Source: Patagioenas fasciata (taxonomy: Eukaryota > Chordata > Aves > Columbiformes > Columbidae). From it: DNA of 64,000 bases. Both the position numbers and the translations under genes were made by a program. Positions within the stretch are counted from its first letter, which is position 1, and every line of letters starts with the position of its first letter. The stretch lies in NCBI RefSeq assembly GCF_037038585.1, contig NC_092525.1, positions 19,612,867 through 19,676,866 of the forward strand, read 5' to 3'. Shown here piece after piece: positions 1-13,347 of the stretch. A model generated the notes under the pieces. It worked only from the letters and a program-made list of their open reading frames with translations. It did no database searches and had not been told where the DNA came from.

Positions 1-1261
1 TCCTTTTGTATCGTGTGCAGATGAAGTGTGTGCCTCACTCTTTTATGGTCCAGCTTTTAAGAACTGCCAGAGGGATATTAGTAAGAATAATTTGTATGTT
101 GGTACATGGGTAATGTTGCGCTTCAGCTTTAAATAGAAGCAGATGGGGTTTAGCTAATTCTATGGAGCTATATATAGTAAATAAGAAAGATCTAAATAGG
201 AATTGTGAAATTATATACTGAACTTGCTCCATTTTAATTGCTGTTGCACTGAACACGCCAAATACTTCATGTTGCCAATTGATTATAGTCCTTTATAGTC
301 CTAATCAATAAACTAATTAAGCTGCTGGTTTGTGCCTTTCTTCCCATTAATAACGACAGATAGTGATCATGTCCATCACTCTAGTATCTGAGCAGCAGCC
401 CAGAATAATTACTTTCTTGAAGAGAGGAGAGATCAGCAGTGCAGAGTGTCTTGCATTTCAAAGCGATGCTCCCCGGCGTACCGGCAGCTGCTCAGGGATG
501 GACTGGGTTCGTTACTGACATTAGTCTCTCATGCCATGGCCTGTAGCTCTCCAGGCTGCCTCAGGATCCACCAGGAGATGGTGGTGTCTGCTCAACAGCT
601 CTCCCAAGGAATGCACATGTGATGAACATTGCACGCACCACACTTGGCTCTTTTAGGAGCTACGTGCATCACGCCTGTGGGCCATATCAGCTTTTGATGG
701 ATTTTATAGGTGGCTGCAAAGACTTGCAATCTTCACCCTCTCCCCTCTCACCCATTTCACTTGATTTCTTTGTGGTGGGCAGTTCAAGGCCAGTGCAGTG
801 GCACTTCTGCAATGTGTTAGTCTTGAGCTCCCTGCCCCAGGCCAAGCTTTGAGGGACCCTCTCCTGGTGTCTGAAATTTGCACCAAAACCATGTTGGAGC
901 ATGTATACCTGACAGCCATAGCATGACATCCTGCAGATTGTTTTCCCTGGAAAACAGTTCAAACCCTGCTTTGGCAGCCCTGTGCCAATGTCAGTGTCTG
1001 CCAGTAGCCTTGCCTGGAGATGGGAGGGGATGTCCTTGGAGAAAGAATGTTGTGCCACACAGTGTCCAACCTCCAGCAGGATGACGGAGGTGATGGGGAT
1101 GGTGGGGACCCCAGAACCACGGGGTGAAGCATCACCCTCGGTGAAGAGGAGATGAGGTCTCACCCCAACTTCGGAACTGTTGATCTGGCACAGAATGTGG
1201 TTTTGACTAAGATTTTACAAAAGAAAAAAAGTAAACTTGTCTTTCATTTTCTTTCCACCAG
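1..1261 (+). other. Upstream part of gene A intron 3; no exon seen
   Basis: Exon 4 of gene A begins at 1262 after a CAG acceptor, so this stretch should be intron. I looked for the strongly conserved exon 3 pattern ([17 protein letters not shown]) and did not find it on either strand. In the other genes intron 3 is only about 350-590 bases, so here it is longer than 1.2 kb, or exons 1-3 are missing. No repeat or RNA gene was recognised. Confidence 0.5.
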
Positions 1262-4200
1262 GACAACCATTTGACCCTCATTACAAAATTAATAGTGCTG
1301 TTTCAAACATCATCTGTTCCATAACTTTTGGGAACCGCTTCGACTACCATGACAACCGTTTCCAGGAATTACTGCACTCGCTGGCTGAAACGCTGTTGCT
1401 CATCGGAAGTTTCTGGGGCCAGGTAAAGCCAGTTGGATGCTTTTCTAGCTTCAGCTACATGTAAGAGCTCAGAAACAGGAGTTTCTAAGGCACAATGTAA
1501 TCTGCTTTTCCCTGTAGAAAGAGAGTCACGTTATAAGCGAGATAACCATGAGTATTGTTTTACATTAGACTGGGTTTATGCACAAAATCCATCAGGAAAG
1601 CAAGGAAGGAAGTTAATATTATTGAGGCGTATAGAGAAAAAACATCACAGGATTGTAAAACCTGCTGTAACTGAAGAGTAAGGGAAATACCTTTAAAATA
1701 TCTATGTTTCTACAAAAAGAGTCAATTAATAGTACTCTAAGTGAAAATTCCCTCCTTTTCCCCCATCCCTTTCCCAACTAGTTTTTCAAATAACATTTTT
1801 CAGTTAGGTGGATTTGGGGACAGATTGCACATAGCTTCTGCATGGGCACACAGCATGGGCCACATCCGATGTCTGTTCCCCCAACGGACCCCAGCACTAA
1901 GGGGCTCCTCTGCATCCACACTGATTTATGACTCTGGTGGTCACCTCACATTAGGTGACAGATTTGACCATGCAGTATTAGAGAACCTGATCAGCGGAAA
2001 ATATCTGGCTAGTTCTTACTGTGTTTGTACTTGTTTACATCATTGTAACTAAATCGGCCTTTGCAGCATAACTGATTTTTTCCTGGTAACAAACAGAGCT
2101 AATAAATTGTACTGTCATCTCAACTGTGACACATGCTTTCTTTTTAAAGAAATGCTCTTTTGCTCTGTTTTCTCACCAGTTGTATAATGCTTTTCCTTCG
2201 ATCATGAGATGGCTACCGGGACCCTTTAGGAAAATCTTCAGGCACTGGGAGAAACTTGAATATTTTGTGAAGGAAGTGATCACAAAGCACAAAGAGGATT
2301 TGGACCAGTCCGAGGCAGGAGATTATATTGATTATTACCTGAAGGAAATAGAAAAGGTAAGAGAGAAATATCTACAGTCACCTAAAGCTTAACTCAAGAA
2401 ACAAGCAGATGAGACTCAAAGCTGTTTTGTCAGAGGAGTCCACGTCTCCCATGTTGCCTTCTCGTTCCTAACTCTTCCACATCAAACTTTTAGGAACAGG
2501 AGCCTGATCACTTTGAAAACACACAGATCTTGTTTTCATTTGAAAATATTTACACTTTGTCTCTTCAATTTCTCATTCTGTCACATGACGTAGGAGGGTG
2601 TTCAGGGAATGTGTTCACATTTTTATGAGAGCTTGCAGGCCTGTGTTTGCTATTGTGAAACTTCACATTTAAAAATGCTACCTGCTTTCAGAAGTCACTC
2701 GATAGCAAACGGTGTCATTCAAAGCATTCCACAGGGCTTGAAATTCAGTGAAAGTAAGGGGTAGAAATTCCAAGTCCAGGGGTGGTGGATGATAAACTAT
2801 TAAGAGCAGCAGGACTTGACTTATGAATGGATAGTTGTGGATTGGGTTCTTGAAAGCGTCTCCTCCATAATAAGAGTTTTCATTGCCATTTTTTCTTCCC
2901 CAAGTTTAAGGATGACACCAACTCATATTTTCATGAAGAAAACCTCCTGTGTTCCACCCTGGACCTCTTCCTAACCGGGACGGAGACAACGGCAACCGCT
3001 ATCCGCTGGGCTCTGCTCTACATGGCCATGTACCCCCACATTCAGGGTAGGGCCACTGATGGGTCCTTCATTAAGCCCAAAACCAGATAAGTGAAACTCA
3101 GAAAACAGAGTTACTTCCAGCTTTACCACATACTGGACATGCCCATGCCCCAGTTCCTTACTGGGGACATCTTGAGCACAGGCCTTTTTATTTCTCTCTT
3201 TCCATAGAGAAAGTGCAGCTCGAAATTGATTCAGTGATCGGCCAGTCCCGCCAGCCCACCATGGCTGACAAGGAGAACATGCCGTACACCAGCGCGGTGC
3301 TGAGCGAGGTCCTGCGGATGGGCAACGTCGTGCCACTGGGGGTGCCCAGGATGTCCACCAGTGACACTACCCTGGCCGGTTTCCACGTGCCCAAAGTATG
3401 TGGAGACCACCAGCCTTTCCCTTGTCCCACCAGAGCAGGGTCTTCATGGCCCAAGTCCCACATCTCACCTGGAGGGGAACTAACCAGCAGGATCTTGCGG
3501 AAATACCACAGTTACGGAGAAAATACAAGGTCTCCTGACAGACGCTGTAGCGGTGTTATGGGTCCCACCTCTTTATGGAGGAGAATTATGAGATCCTACA
3601 GTGTTGGTCATAGCTTTCAGTTTTACAAGGCTTATCCCTTAAGTTTTATACAAGGTGCCTTCCAGGCATTATGGGAATAGAGGGACAAGAAACATAAGAA
3701 GGTATTTTGGGTTTGTTAGTTCCACAGAATATTAAAAATCATATATTAAAAGTAGAATTTGATGCAACCCAGGTAACAGGTATGGATGTATACACATTGT
3801 TCTGCAATTATAGAAGCAGAGAAGTGAACAATCTGATGGCCTTCACCCTCATTTAATTACATACCTTAGGAAATAACATTTTGCCCTTAAAAAAAAAGTT
3901 GTTTACATTTTGTGTGGAATAGAGCTAATAATACACTAGTCTGACAACACATCGGCTCTTTTGCATTGCATAATTGCTCATTTTCTCCACATCTTGCAGG
4001 GCACCACCCTGATGACCAGCCTGACTTCGATAATGTTTGACAAAAACGTGTGGGAGACTCCAGACACCTTTAATCCTGAACATTTCCTGGAAAATGGCCA
4101 GTACAGGAGACGGGAGGCTTTTCTGCCCTTCTCTGCAGGTAAGATGATGGATGGGGAGATGGTTTTCCTTTTTGCAATGTTTTTTCATTTCCCAAGACCC

Positions 4201-4779
4201 CCCCTCCAGAATAGGGGGTACAGCTCCTTGTCTGGCTTTCAGCCCATCCCCACAGTGAAAATCCCAGTAACAGTTAATACTGACTGCTTGGAGCAGGAGG
4301 GAAATCAATTTGTTATCACAGGATGAAAAAAAAAAAAGGCTTTTTCCTCTTGCACAAGCTGCATAAATGTTTTGTTTCACTGAGTTTCCTGTCTTCGCCT
4401 ATCAGAACAGCCATTGTAGTTTGCTCAGCAGTAAACTTCTTGGGAAGGTTTCTACAAGATGTGTGGGTGAACATTGCCACCTAACCTTTCAAGAAAGAAA
4501 AGCTCTTGCAACCTGTGCAATGCCTTGTGTGCACAAGAAGTGTGAGAGGTGGTTCAAGCTTGCTTAGGAGTCTGTTGGGTTATTTTTGCTTTATTTCCAG
4601 GCAAGCGATCTTGTCCTGGAGAGCAGCTTGCCAGAACCGAGCTCTTCATCTTCTTCACAGCCCTCCTGCAGAAGTTCACCTTCCAGGCACCATCGGAGGC
4701 CGCGCTCACCTTTGCCTTCACACTCAGCCTCACACGCTGCCCCAAGCCCTTCCACATCTGTGCGCTCCCTCGTTACTGA
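1262..4779 (+). CDS. CYP2J2-like: Gene A: cytochrome P450 2J-like, exons 4-9 (5' end outside window)
   Basis: Haem-thiolate monooxygenase of the CYP2J subfamily, expected on the ER membrane and acting on fatty acids or other lipophilic substrates with P450 reductase. Exons: 1262-1422, 2180-2356, 2911-3046, 3208-3395, 4000-4138, 4601-4779 (TGA), all joined in phase with GT-AG borders, giving 325 residues. Visible motifs: exon 4 [17 protein letters not shown]-helix [13 protein letters not shown]-helix [14 protein letters not shown]; haem loop [19 protein letters not shown] with the cysteine ligand. Exon 6 could start six bases earlier (2905) because two AGs are in phase. It is clearly the outgroup of the array: SEVLRMGN where the others have HEVQR, and a C-terminus ending PRY rather than PR. 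No stop interrupts these exons. Exons 1-3 are not in the window, so intactness is unproven. No canonical AATAAA was seen in the 900 bases after the stop. Confidence 0.9.
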
Positions 4780-5678
4780 GGCAGGTGTGGGGCTGCCCCA
4801 CTTCAGCCCCCCCACTTCAGCCCTCTGCAAGCTGGAAAGTGCCCCTTCTCCCATCCACCCCACAGAGTTTGGGCCAAAATGATGTGCCACAGTTGTCTAG
4901 TGCTGGTGGGAAGCGCACACTGCAATGAGGACAACCCTTGGGGCTCTTCCCTTCAGCCCCTGCCTCCTCCCCTTATCAGTTTGACAAAATGCAAGAATTT
5001 AAAAGCCTTATTACTTAATTTCTGCCACGAGCAACTCCCAGGAAGGTGCCTGTCAGCTGCAAATCCATGGGCACAGTAGGGTCCACAGTGACTCTTCTAT
5101 ATGTCCACCACCCAGAGACCATCTAGCAACCCCTAAATCCCAATACCACAGCACCCCAAATGGCTGTGTTTGCTGAGGTGTCCCTGGTCAGTGGGGGCAG
5201 GTGGCCTTGGACGTACAAGCTCTGGGTTTGTGCCTCAGCACCAATTTGGACTTCAAGGTGGCTATGGCTGATCCTGAGCTGCCGGTGGCCTCAGGTTCTG
5301 GGTGGTTTATGCTTCCTGCATAATTATGTTGCTGTTTTGCAATGAAAATATTAATATCTAAGCTGAGATCTTTGCAGCAGCAACTTGCCTTTTTAATCTC
5401 GTAAGTAAATGGAAATTTTGATTAGGAGGCTACAGGGTAGTAGAAACAGCTTCTACCAAGGGCTGACCCAAGTGGGATGGCACAAGGAGCTGTGCTTCCA
5501 GCAGGTCTCAAATGGCTATAAAAATGCAGTATTGCAATTGTATAGTCAGGAAAGGTTTATCCAAAAAGGTTTGTGCTAGTAAAATACAAAATGGGAAAGC
5601 TGCAAAAAAAATAATTGCATGGTGTTGCTCAGGAGGAGTTTAACCAAAGCCCAACAGAATGAGTAACAGCAGAAGGGT
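4780..5678 (+). other. 3' flank of gene A
   Basis: 3'-UTR and intergenic sequence after the gene A stop. I found no canonical AATAAA and no coding pattern. It does not resemble the 3' flanks of genes B-G, which share a recognisable sequence of their own. This fits gene A being an older, separate member. Confidence 0.5.
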
Positions 5679-6290
5679 CAGAATCAGCATGTCCTGAGTT
5701 GAAAGGGACCCACAAGGATCATCAAGTCCAGCTCTTGTCCCTGCACAGGACAACCCCGCAATTCACACCAGGTGTCTGAGGACGTTGTCCAGTCTCTTCT
5801 TGAACACTGTCAGGTTTGGGGTCGTGACACATCCTTGGGGAGCCTTTTCCAGTGTCCAGCACCCTCTGGGTGAAGAACCTTTTCCTAATGTCCAACCTAT
5901 ACCTCTCCTGGTACATCCTCCTGCCATTCCCTCAGGTTCTGTCATTGGTCACTAAAGAGAAGTTCAGCGTCTGCCCCTCCTGCTCCCCTTGTTAGGAAGC
6001 TGTAGCCACCATGAGGTCTCAGTCTCCTCTTCTGCATGCTGAACAAACTAAGCAACTTTAGCTGCTCCTCATACGGCTTCCCCTCCAAAGCCTTCACCAA
6101 CTTTGTAGCCTCTTCTGCATGTTCTCCAGTGGCTTTGTATCTTTTTACTTATCCTGTGTCCCCAGCCCTGCACACAGTGCTCCAGGTGAGGCCACCCCAG
6201 CGCAGAGCGGGACAGTCCCCTCCCTGCCAGGCTGGCCATGCTGTGCTGGATGCATCCCAGGGTCATGCTCACAGCTGCTCACCGCTGGCT
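5679..6290 (-). mobile_element. CR1 LINE, 5'-truncated 3' end
   Basis: Non-LTR retrotransposon of the CR1 family, read on the minus strand. Its 3' end lies at the left. Diagnostic pieces on the + strand are 'aaggatcatcaagtccagct', 'cctgcacaggacaacccc' and 'ctccaggtgaggccacccca', in the order expected for the complement of the CR1 3' coding end and 3' UTR. About 0.6 kb survives, the usual 5'-truncated form. The right border is approximate because similarity fades after 6250. Confidence 0.85.
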
Positions 6291-7863
6291 GTCGGAAGGG
6301 AAACGGCTGCGTGAGGGCTTTGCGGTGGCAAGTCAGGAGCTTGCCGCTTCCCCTCTGCATCTGGCAGAGGTCTGTGACAGTGCGTGATGGGCATGTCCAT
6401 AGTGTGGGGCCAAGGAGGTGGGTCAGGGCAGGGCCCCCTCTGTGATGGAGACACTGAATCTGCCCATACTGGGGTCTCTTTGGAAAACAGTTAAGTATAC
6501 AACTTGTAGAAAATTTTTCCATTTATTTGACCAAACACTAATAATTAGAAATGCCATCTCCTGTGTGCTTTTATTTGGAATGTAGTCGCAGCACAGATAA
6601 TTAATTGTTCTCACCTTTCATAAGTGACTTTTCTATGTGCACGTATGTAGGATACTGAATAGTTAACAGGAAAACAGGATTAAATCAAGTTTAATTTCCA
6701 CCAGCTATAGCCTCCCTTCTGGCAATAACCGCCTTCGCCACGGTGCAGAGCAGTCACTGTGCAGTGGCAGATTTATGCCACATGGGAGAGTCCTCTGCAC
6801 ATCGCATCCCTGCCGTGCTGGGCACACGGATTTGGTCAATGAGCCGCCCTTCTAACTGATCTTTTTAATCCTGTTGTGTTTTTAATTAATGTTTTGCATT
6901 AGAAGCTCCCGATTGTTTTTTCTTTCTAAAAGAGAAAACATAAAAGATCTGTAGACTTTTTTTTTTCACCTGTGAAGTTTTCAAAGCCATTCAGGAGTAG
7001 GCACTGGTTTCTCTCCATTATTTATTTGCTCTAGTGTACTTCTGACCTCTGGTATGTGGCTACAGCTTGTATTATTTGCACAGAATAAATGGTTAGAATC
7101 TCCTCCTTTTTTTTTTTTTAATCATTACATTAAAAGAACGCCACCAATTGAAAATGTAATGATTGCGTACTATAAAAGCAGGAGGCATTAAATTGTTTAT
7201 TTTGTGGGTGGAGCATCTCTTGTGAGTGAAGGGGAACAGACAAATCTCTGCAGGCTCACACCAGAGTGTGTTTGAAGGCCAGAGACAAAAACAGAGCTTC
7301 TCCTCTAAAACAGTTTTTCTTCTTTAATGTCTGCAATAAAACAGTGGTGTAACTTTTTCAGTTTACTCAAGTGTTAGGGTTATGCAGCAGATTTGCTCTT
7401 GTATGGATGGCATAGCTGCTGCATCTCAGTGCCTTGTCTCAGCACTGGACCACCCCAGCAGCCACAACTTATGTCCCTGAAAGAGAGAAAATGAACCCAA
7501 ATCATCCCCTGGAGCACGAGGTGGCAGCCGACGACTGCAAACAGCTGCAGAGCCGCTTGGTGCAAAGGCAGACTGCTGCTGCGAATGCCCCTGCTTCTTT
7601 CGCAATAAAACTCACTGCATATATCAAAATAAATGCATGTGGTGTACATGCGTGATCAACTGCCTGTCCCAGAGCCACTCTTACATGGGAAAATTCAGCA
7701 CAGCCAGTTACCAGCTACCAATGAAGGGTCACAGCCTGCAGAGCTGGGTGTCTGCTCTGCCTTTTCAGCCCCTGGTTTTGCTTCCTCCGGCTTTGGGCAC
7801 AGATTCAAAAGGCGGTGGGAGGGACAACCTTATGGCTGAATTGAGTTGCTCTGCTTGCAATGG
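6291..7863 (+). other. Intergenic region between genes A and B
   Basis: AT-rich in part, with poly-T runs near 6960 and 7110. There is a GC-rich tract at 7480-7610 that ends in AATAAA-containing sequence and looks a little like the end of an old repeat, but I could not classify it. No gene or RNA was recognised. Confidence 0.4.
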
Positions 7864-7950
7864 TCTGCACAGACCAGGAAATGACGGTGCTTGGAAACGG
7901 CTGCAGATCCTGGACGGCTGTTTACTTCATCCACATATGAACCAGATGCA
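7864..7950 (+). promoter_or_regulatory. Conserved upstream block of gene B with forkhead motif
   Basis: An 87-base block present before every locus from B onward. Its core reads 'gaaatgacggtgcttggaaa', followed by TGTTTACTT at 7919-7927, a match to the FOXA/HNF3 consensus. The motif lies 674 bases before the gene B ATG. This is the most diverged copy: the bases just upstream lack the CACGTG found in C, D, F and H. A regulatory role is inferred from conservation only. Confidence 0.5.
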
Positions 7951-8592
7951 ATGAAATGAAACTTGTGTGTAAGATTTTCTGAAAGGCTTGCGCAACTTTT
8001 TCTCAGATGTTCCTGCTGACTTGCGGCTTTGTTGATGACTGTTTGTACTACTGAACGAACCTGCAAATTAGTACAGTACAGGCAGCGAGGAGCAGCTGGA
8101 GCCTCCCTGGCACCGTGACGGAAACGTTGGGACACGGGCAGTGAGAGAACCACAGGGAGGAGAGAGCGGGGCTTGTGATGAGCCATGGGCTCATGGGAAT
8201 GGCACAACGAGGTTGCCAGGAGGTTTAATCCCAGCCCCACAAAGCTCCTTTCTGTCCTTTACACAAGGATATGGATCAGTCGGGTTTTGTAAAGCAGCAG
8301 TGGGAGATGGGAGGGGGAAAGAAAAGCAGGGATGTTTTGGTTTGTGTTTGCTTTTTTTAGTACAATCAGATGAAAGCCTTGATGTTTAATTGAGAAGGGG
8401 TTTAATCAAACTGTCTTTACGGAAACCTGGGAAAGCAGGAGTCTTAACCATGCTGTCTTGTGTCTGTGCCCACAGCTGTGCCAGCACGTTGCCTGTCAGG
8501 CCCTGTCCCTGGGGGGGTCCCTGGTGCCCCGTGAGCTCAGCCTGCCCTGACCTGCCACAGGACACGTCCCTGCAGAGCCCCACAATCCAGCC

Positions 8593-11500
8593 ATGCTGCG
8601 TTTCCTCTGGGAGAGCATCTCCGTCCAGGTGCTCCTCGTCTTCCTTGTTGTGTTCCTGCTCGTTGCCGACTACATGAAGCACAGAAAGCCCAATGGCTTT
8701 CCTCCACACCCCTTCTGTCTCCCCATCCTGGGGCACTTACACGTACTGATGAACTTCAGCGATGCCCAAATCTCAGTGCAGAAGGTAAGGGGCTGGGGGC
8801 ACCAGAGGCAAGGGGATAGAGAGGGTTGCAGCGACACAATCCTATCAGCCTGAGGAGGGGGTTAACCTGAACTCCATGGCCCAGGAGGACTTGCAGGAGC
8901 TCACCCCGAAGCAGGCAGGACGTTTGCCCTCAATCAGCAGCAGCGTGGATGAAGTTTGCCCAGGCATGAAGAAGGGGACAATTGTGGAGCAATCCTTTGG
9001 GCAAAGGGCAAGGTCTGACACCACGGATGCTGTCACAGCTGTAGGAGCCCCATAGATCTGACTGGGCATTGGAAGAGTATTTGGGAAGGGAGAGAAACAA
9101 AAGGAAGAAAAACACAAGACTGAAAAATCGAACCAGGAGAATTCTGCGTGATTTATGGCAAATTATCACCAATTCCTGATCAATGATTTAGGAAAACAGG
9201 AAAGAAAAAACACCACACAAAGCAGGCAGACACTTGTGCAAACATCCTGTCTCCCCTGCTGCTCTCAGTTTCCCTTGTTTTCACTCCTGTCCCCTGCCAG
9301 GCCATCCCTGGCCTGACAGATACACTCTTCGCAATACCAATACTGTCTATTTATTTCATCATCTTCACAGCTTACGAAAAAGTATGGGGACATCTTCAGC
9401 GTGGACATGGGCACTGAATGGATTGTTTTCATAAATGGGCTACACCTGGTTAAGGAAGTTCTTGTAAACCAAGGGGAAAACTTCCTGGATCGCCCTGAAT
9501 TGCCTCTGGCTCGAGAGGCTTTCAGCAACAGGGGTGAGTTCTCCCTCAGGACACAGATCTCAGCCTTAAAATCAAAGTACTGATCCAACAGAGGTCCGAC
9601 ATGGCTGGACATAAAACAGAGCCCTGGAGCTTTTTCTCCTGGGTGGAGGGATCTGCTTGGTTCACAGTGTCGTGTTTCTGGCAGGACTGGTCTCTTCCAA
9701 TGGGCACTTGTGGAAGCAGCAGAGGAGGTTCACCTTGTCCACCCTCTGAAACTTCGGCTTGGGGAAGAGGAGCCTGGAGGAGCGCATCCAGGAGGAGTGC
9801 CGGTACCTCGTGGATGCGTTTGGGGAGGAGCAGGGTAAGTGTCGTGGCCCCTTGTAAGCTTTGATGAAGGCAGAAACCAGTATGGCCCATTCTAATATCA
9901 CTTATGATTCACTGCTTGCTGAAAAATGCCTCACCTTGCAAGCGGTGCTAGCACCCTGCCAGCACCCCAGCTCCCTTTACAGGTGACTTTCTCTCAGACT
10001 GACAGGTGAAGGCAACTGAGTAACCCCCAAAGCATTTTTCATAGCCCAGCTTCAGCCTGCTGCTCTCTTGGAGATCTCCAGAACATCCCGTGTGTGTATA
10101 AGCACCGATGTTTCCAATGAATTCACATGATGTCTGCTCTTCTGCAGACCTGGTTTTCCAACCTAAACAAACTTCTCCACAGTCTGACTGAAGTGGGATG
10201 AAGGGTGGGATGTTTGCTGCACAATGGGGCTGCCCAGCCAAGCTTGGCCAGATCCTCAGGTGGTGAGGAGTCCTGGGAGTGCAGTGACACAGGAGGGTGC
10301 CCATCAGGGGCCACTCATTTCACTCCTATTTGTTGAATAATTTACCTCTGACAACTGTGTTTTCTTGTTCTTTTCTTGTAAGACTCAAAGAAAATTGATT
10401 ATTCCCTTTACCTTCTGCAGGAAGTCCTTTTGACCCTCACTTGAAAATCAATAACGCTGTTTCAAACATCATCTGCTCCGTCACCTTTGGCAATCGTTTT
10501 GACTACCATGATGAGGACTTCCAAAAACTGCTGCACCTGCTAGATGAGACCCTTACCCTTAATGGAGCCATCATGACCCAGGTACAGACTTCTGCCACCA
10601 ACATGGACAGTGTGCACTCTGCAGTGCCGAAGTTTCTCCTGTGGAGTCAACCTAAAAACCTACAGTGTTTTCATCACCAAACCTTCTTGTCAGTGCCTAA
10701 TACTCGCACAATGTCGATTTGCCCATTATTTTTTTTGCCCATTTTTCCAGCTGTGCAGTGTTCTTGTCATCTCTCTCACCCAACATCACCTTTCCCGACG
10801 ATTAACTGCCAACGTGCCTGCTGTAATGCCGGATAGTGCATGAGTCTCTCTGGAATGACAGGAATTCCAACCCCTTGTCATGCTCTCCTGGAGCTCAGCT
10901 CTTCCCACTAACTCCAGCAGTTTAGTCAATGTGGCACTGCAGGTTCCTTAGGTTTTGATATCAGAAGGTCTGTTTCCATCCTCTATTCAATTTGCCTCAC
11001 TTCTTTTCCCTCCAAAGCTGTACAACGCTTTCCCATCCATAATAAAGTTCTTCCCTGGAGTCCACCAAACCATGTTTAGAAACTCAAGATTACTGAAATG
11101 TTTTGTGAAGGAGAGGATTGACAAACACAAGGAGGATTGGAACCCCTCGGAGAGCCGGGACTTCATCGACTGCTACCTGCAAGAGATAGCCAAGGTCAGC
11201 ACCGCAGAGCAAAGCCCTCTGCAGCGAGGCTTAGAAATCCAGAGGGATGAGAAATGAGCCCAAATTCTCCATCTGAGTTGCTTCTGTGGCCAGTTATGGG
11301 CTTAGGATGGGCATCAGGTTCAGGGCATCCATCTAGAGGATGGAGGTGCAGGGGGCCAGCAGTTTCTGCCAAAATCCTTGGGGTTGACTTGGACTAAGCC
11401 TGGTGTCAGGGCAGCCCTCACTGTTCATGTGGCACTAACACACTTCTTTGTGAAGGACAACGGCGATGGCATCTTCCAGGAGGAAAACCTTGTGGCATGT

Positions 11501-13347
11501 GCAGTTGACTTGTTCTTAGCTGGGACCGAGACCACTTCAACAACCATCCACTGTGCTCTGCTGTTTATGGCCATGTATCCAGAAATCCAAGGTACGATCA
11601 GTACACTGTCAGCACTTTTTCATGCTTTTAGTCCCTACAGCTTTGTAAGACCCTCTTTTTGTGAGAGAGAAATGGGGACTCTCCCTGTACTCACACAAAA
11701 AAGAGGTGCGAACAGTGGTAGGTGCCCCAGGTCAGTCCTTGGGGGACTAAGCATCTATTTCTTTTCCTTGTACCTTGTCTGATTCCTGCTCTTTCCCACC
11801 AGCCCGCGTGCAAGCAGAGATCGACACGGTCATCGGGCAGGGGCGACAACCAGCCCTGGATGACAGGAGCAACATGCCCTACACCAGCGCCGTCATCCAC
11901 GAAGTGCAGAGGAAAGGCAACCTCATCCCTTTCAGTGTGCCAAGAATGACAGTGAAGGACACAGTCGTGGATGGCTTCCGCATACCAAAGGTAACCCCAC
12001 TGCTGAGCAATGAGACTTTAGCAAGAGATGCCACAGTTCACTTCTATTGAACATGTATTTTTACCATGCAAACAATGTTTTCCAGTACACTGAGTCATGC
12101 AGAGCACTGGGGGTGACACCCCCACTGCACACACCGTTGAGGCATAGATCCCATCTCACAGCTTTTGCAGGAACTTGGGCCCAAGACTAGAGCAGATAAA
12201 AGTGATGCTGATGAGGGAAAAATGTACATCTATAATCACTACACCTCAGAAAAAAGGAATGAGTAGGAAAAATTGACCATTCAGAGTGTGTTGTACAAAT
12301 AATTGCACCAGAGTTTGACTATGGTTGTTCTTATAGGAGAGGAGACTGGAAAATAGAAATGCCATGTGTGCTCTCAATGATAGAGAAAGTGCAGTGTATT
12401 TTTCTCCTCGTAGGGAACAAGCGTGGTTACAAATTTAACATCCCTCCTGTTTGACAAGAACGAGTGGAAAACCCCTGACATTTTTAACCCCGGGCATTTC
12501 CTGAAGGATGGTCAGTTCTGGAAAAGAGAGTCTTTTATACCATTTTCTATAGGTAAGATTTCCTGGAAGTTGGTGCTTCAGTGTGAGGTCCTGGACTGGG
12601 GCTTCCGACAGCATGACGGGACACAGAGGAAAATAGTGATGGGAAGGACAGATGTTGGCTGCACCCTGGGAGGTGCTGCTCATGTAGTGCTCACATGGCC
12701 ACCCCAAAGCACCACAACCGACAGTCTGAGCTCCTTCTTGTCCCACTTCACCAGCATAAAAGTGAGATGAGGATGAATTACAGACCATAAAAGTGCCAGA
12801 GACCCTAGAAACACCTTCACCAGGCAGATCATTGTCCTGGGCTCCTGCTCCCACATGACTGGAGTCACTAGAGGCTTCACTGTTGCCATCACAGGTGACC
12901 CAGCCATCAGTGTCCCCAACGACATTCCTTTTACCACCCCTCTCTCCCCTTATACAGAGGTTCCCTTAGAAGTCCTGTAACTGGGAATGCAGCCCATACT
13001 GTAACGCTGATGCAATTATTGGGAAGCTCAGTTTAGCATGCAAAACTTATCCTGGAAAGGGGGTAACATGCCTGGGTCGTGGTGCTAAGGGAAGGCAGAG
13101 GCTGTTGTGGCAGCAAGAGCAGCTGGGCAGCCAGCACAGGCTGAGGAAGCCATGGGTGACTGTCTCCGCAGGGAAGCGCTCCTGCCCGGGTGAGCTGCTG
13201 GCCCGCACTGAGCTCTTCCTCTTCTTCACGGCTCTGCTCCAGAAATTCACCTTCCAGGCGCCACCGGACACCACACTCAGCCTCCAGTTCAAGCAGGGTA
13301 TCACAGTAAGCCCGAAACCCTACAAGATCTGTGCTGTGCCTCGATAG
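8593..13347 (+). pseudogene. CYP2J2-like: Gene B: CYP2J-like, nine exons, premature stop in exon 3
   Basis: Exons 8593-8784, 9371-9533, 9685-9834, 10421-10581, 11018-11194, 11456-11591, 11803-11990, 12414-12552 and 13172-13347 (TAG), all with GT-AG borders and matching phase. Without the lesion it would encode 493 residues: N-terminal anchor, WKQQRR, AGTETT, HEVQR, NPGHFL and [14 protein letters not shown] are all present. Codon 140, at 9747-9749, is TGA where every paralog has CGA (Arg in STLRNFG). This is a CpG-type transition that would leave a 139-residue fragment without a haem site. Exon 6 also carries HCALL where the others have RWALL, another sign of relaxed constraint. All splice sites survive, so the loss looks recent; it could also be a polymorphic null allele or a base-call error. 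An AATAAA lies at 13843-13848. Exon 1 has one codon more than the paralogs. Confidence 0.8.

Noticed and set aside
687-1163. Minus-strand frame of 158 codons at the left edge
   Set aside because: Low-complexity composition and no family match; most likely chance in intron sequence.
7480-7640. GC-rich tract ending in AATAAA-containing sequence, suggestive of an LTR end
   Set aside because: No terminal repeats or partner found; the similarity is only impressionistic.
9747-9749. TGA in gene B read as selenocysteine or programmed read-through
   Set aside because: P450s do not use selenocysteine, the paralogs have CGA here, and the change is a typical CpG transition.
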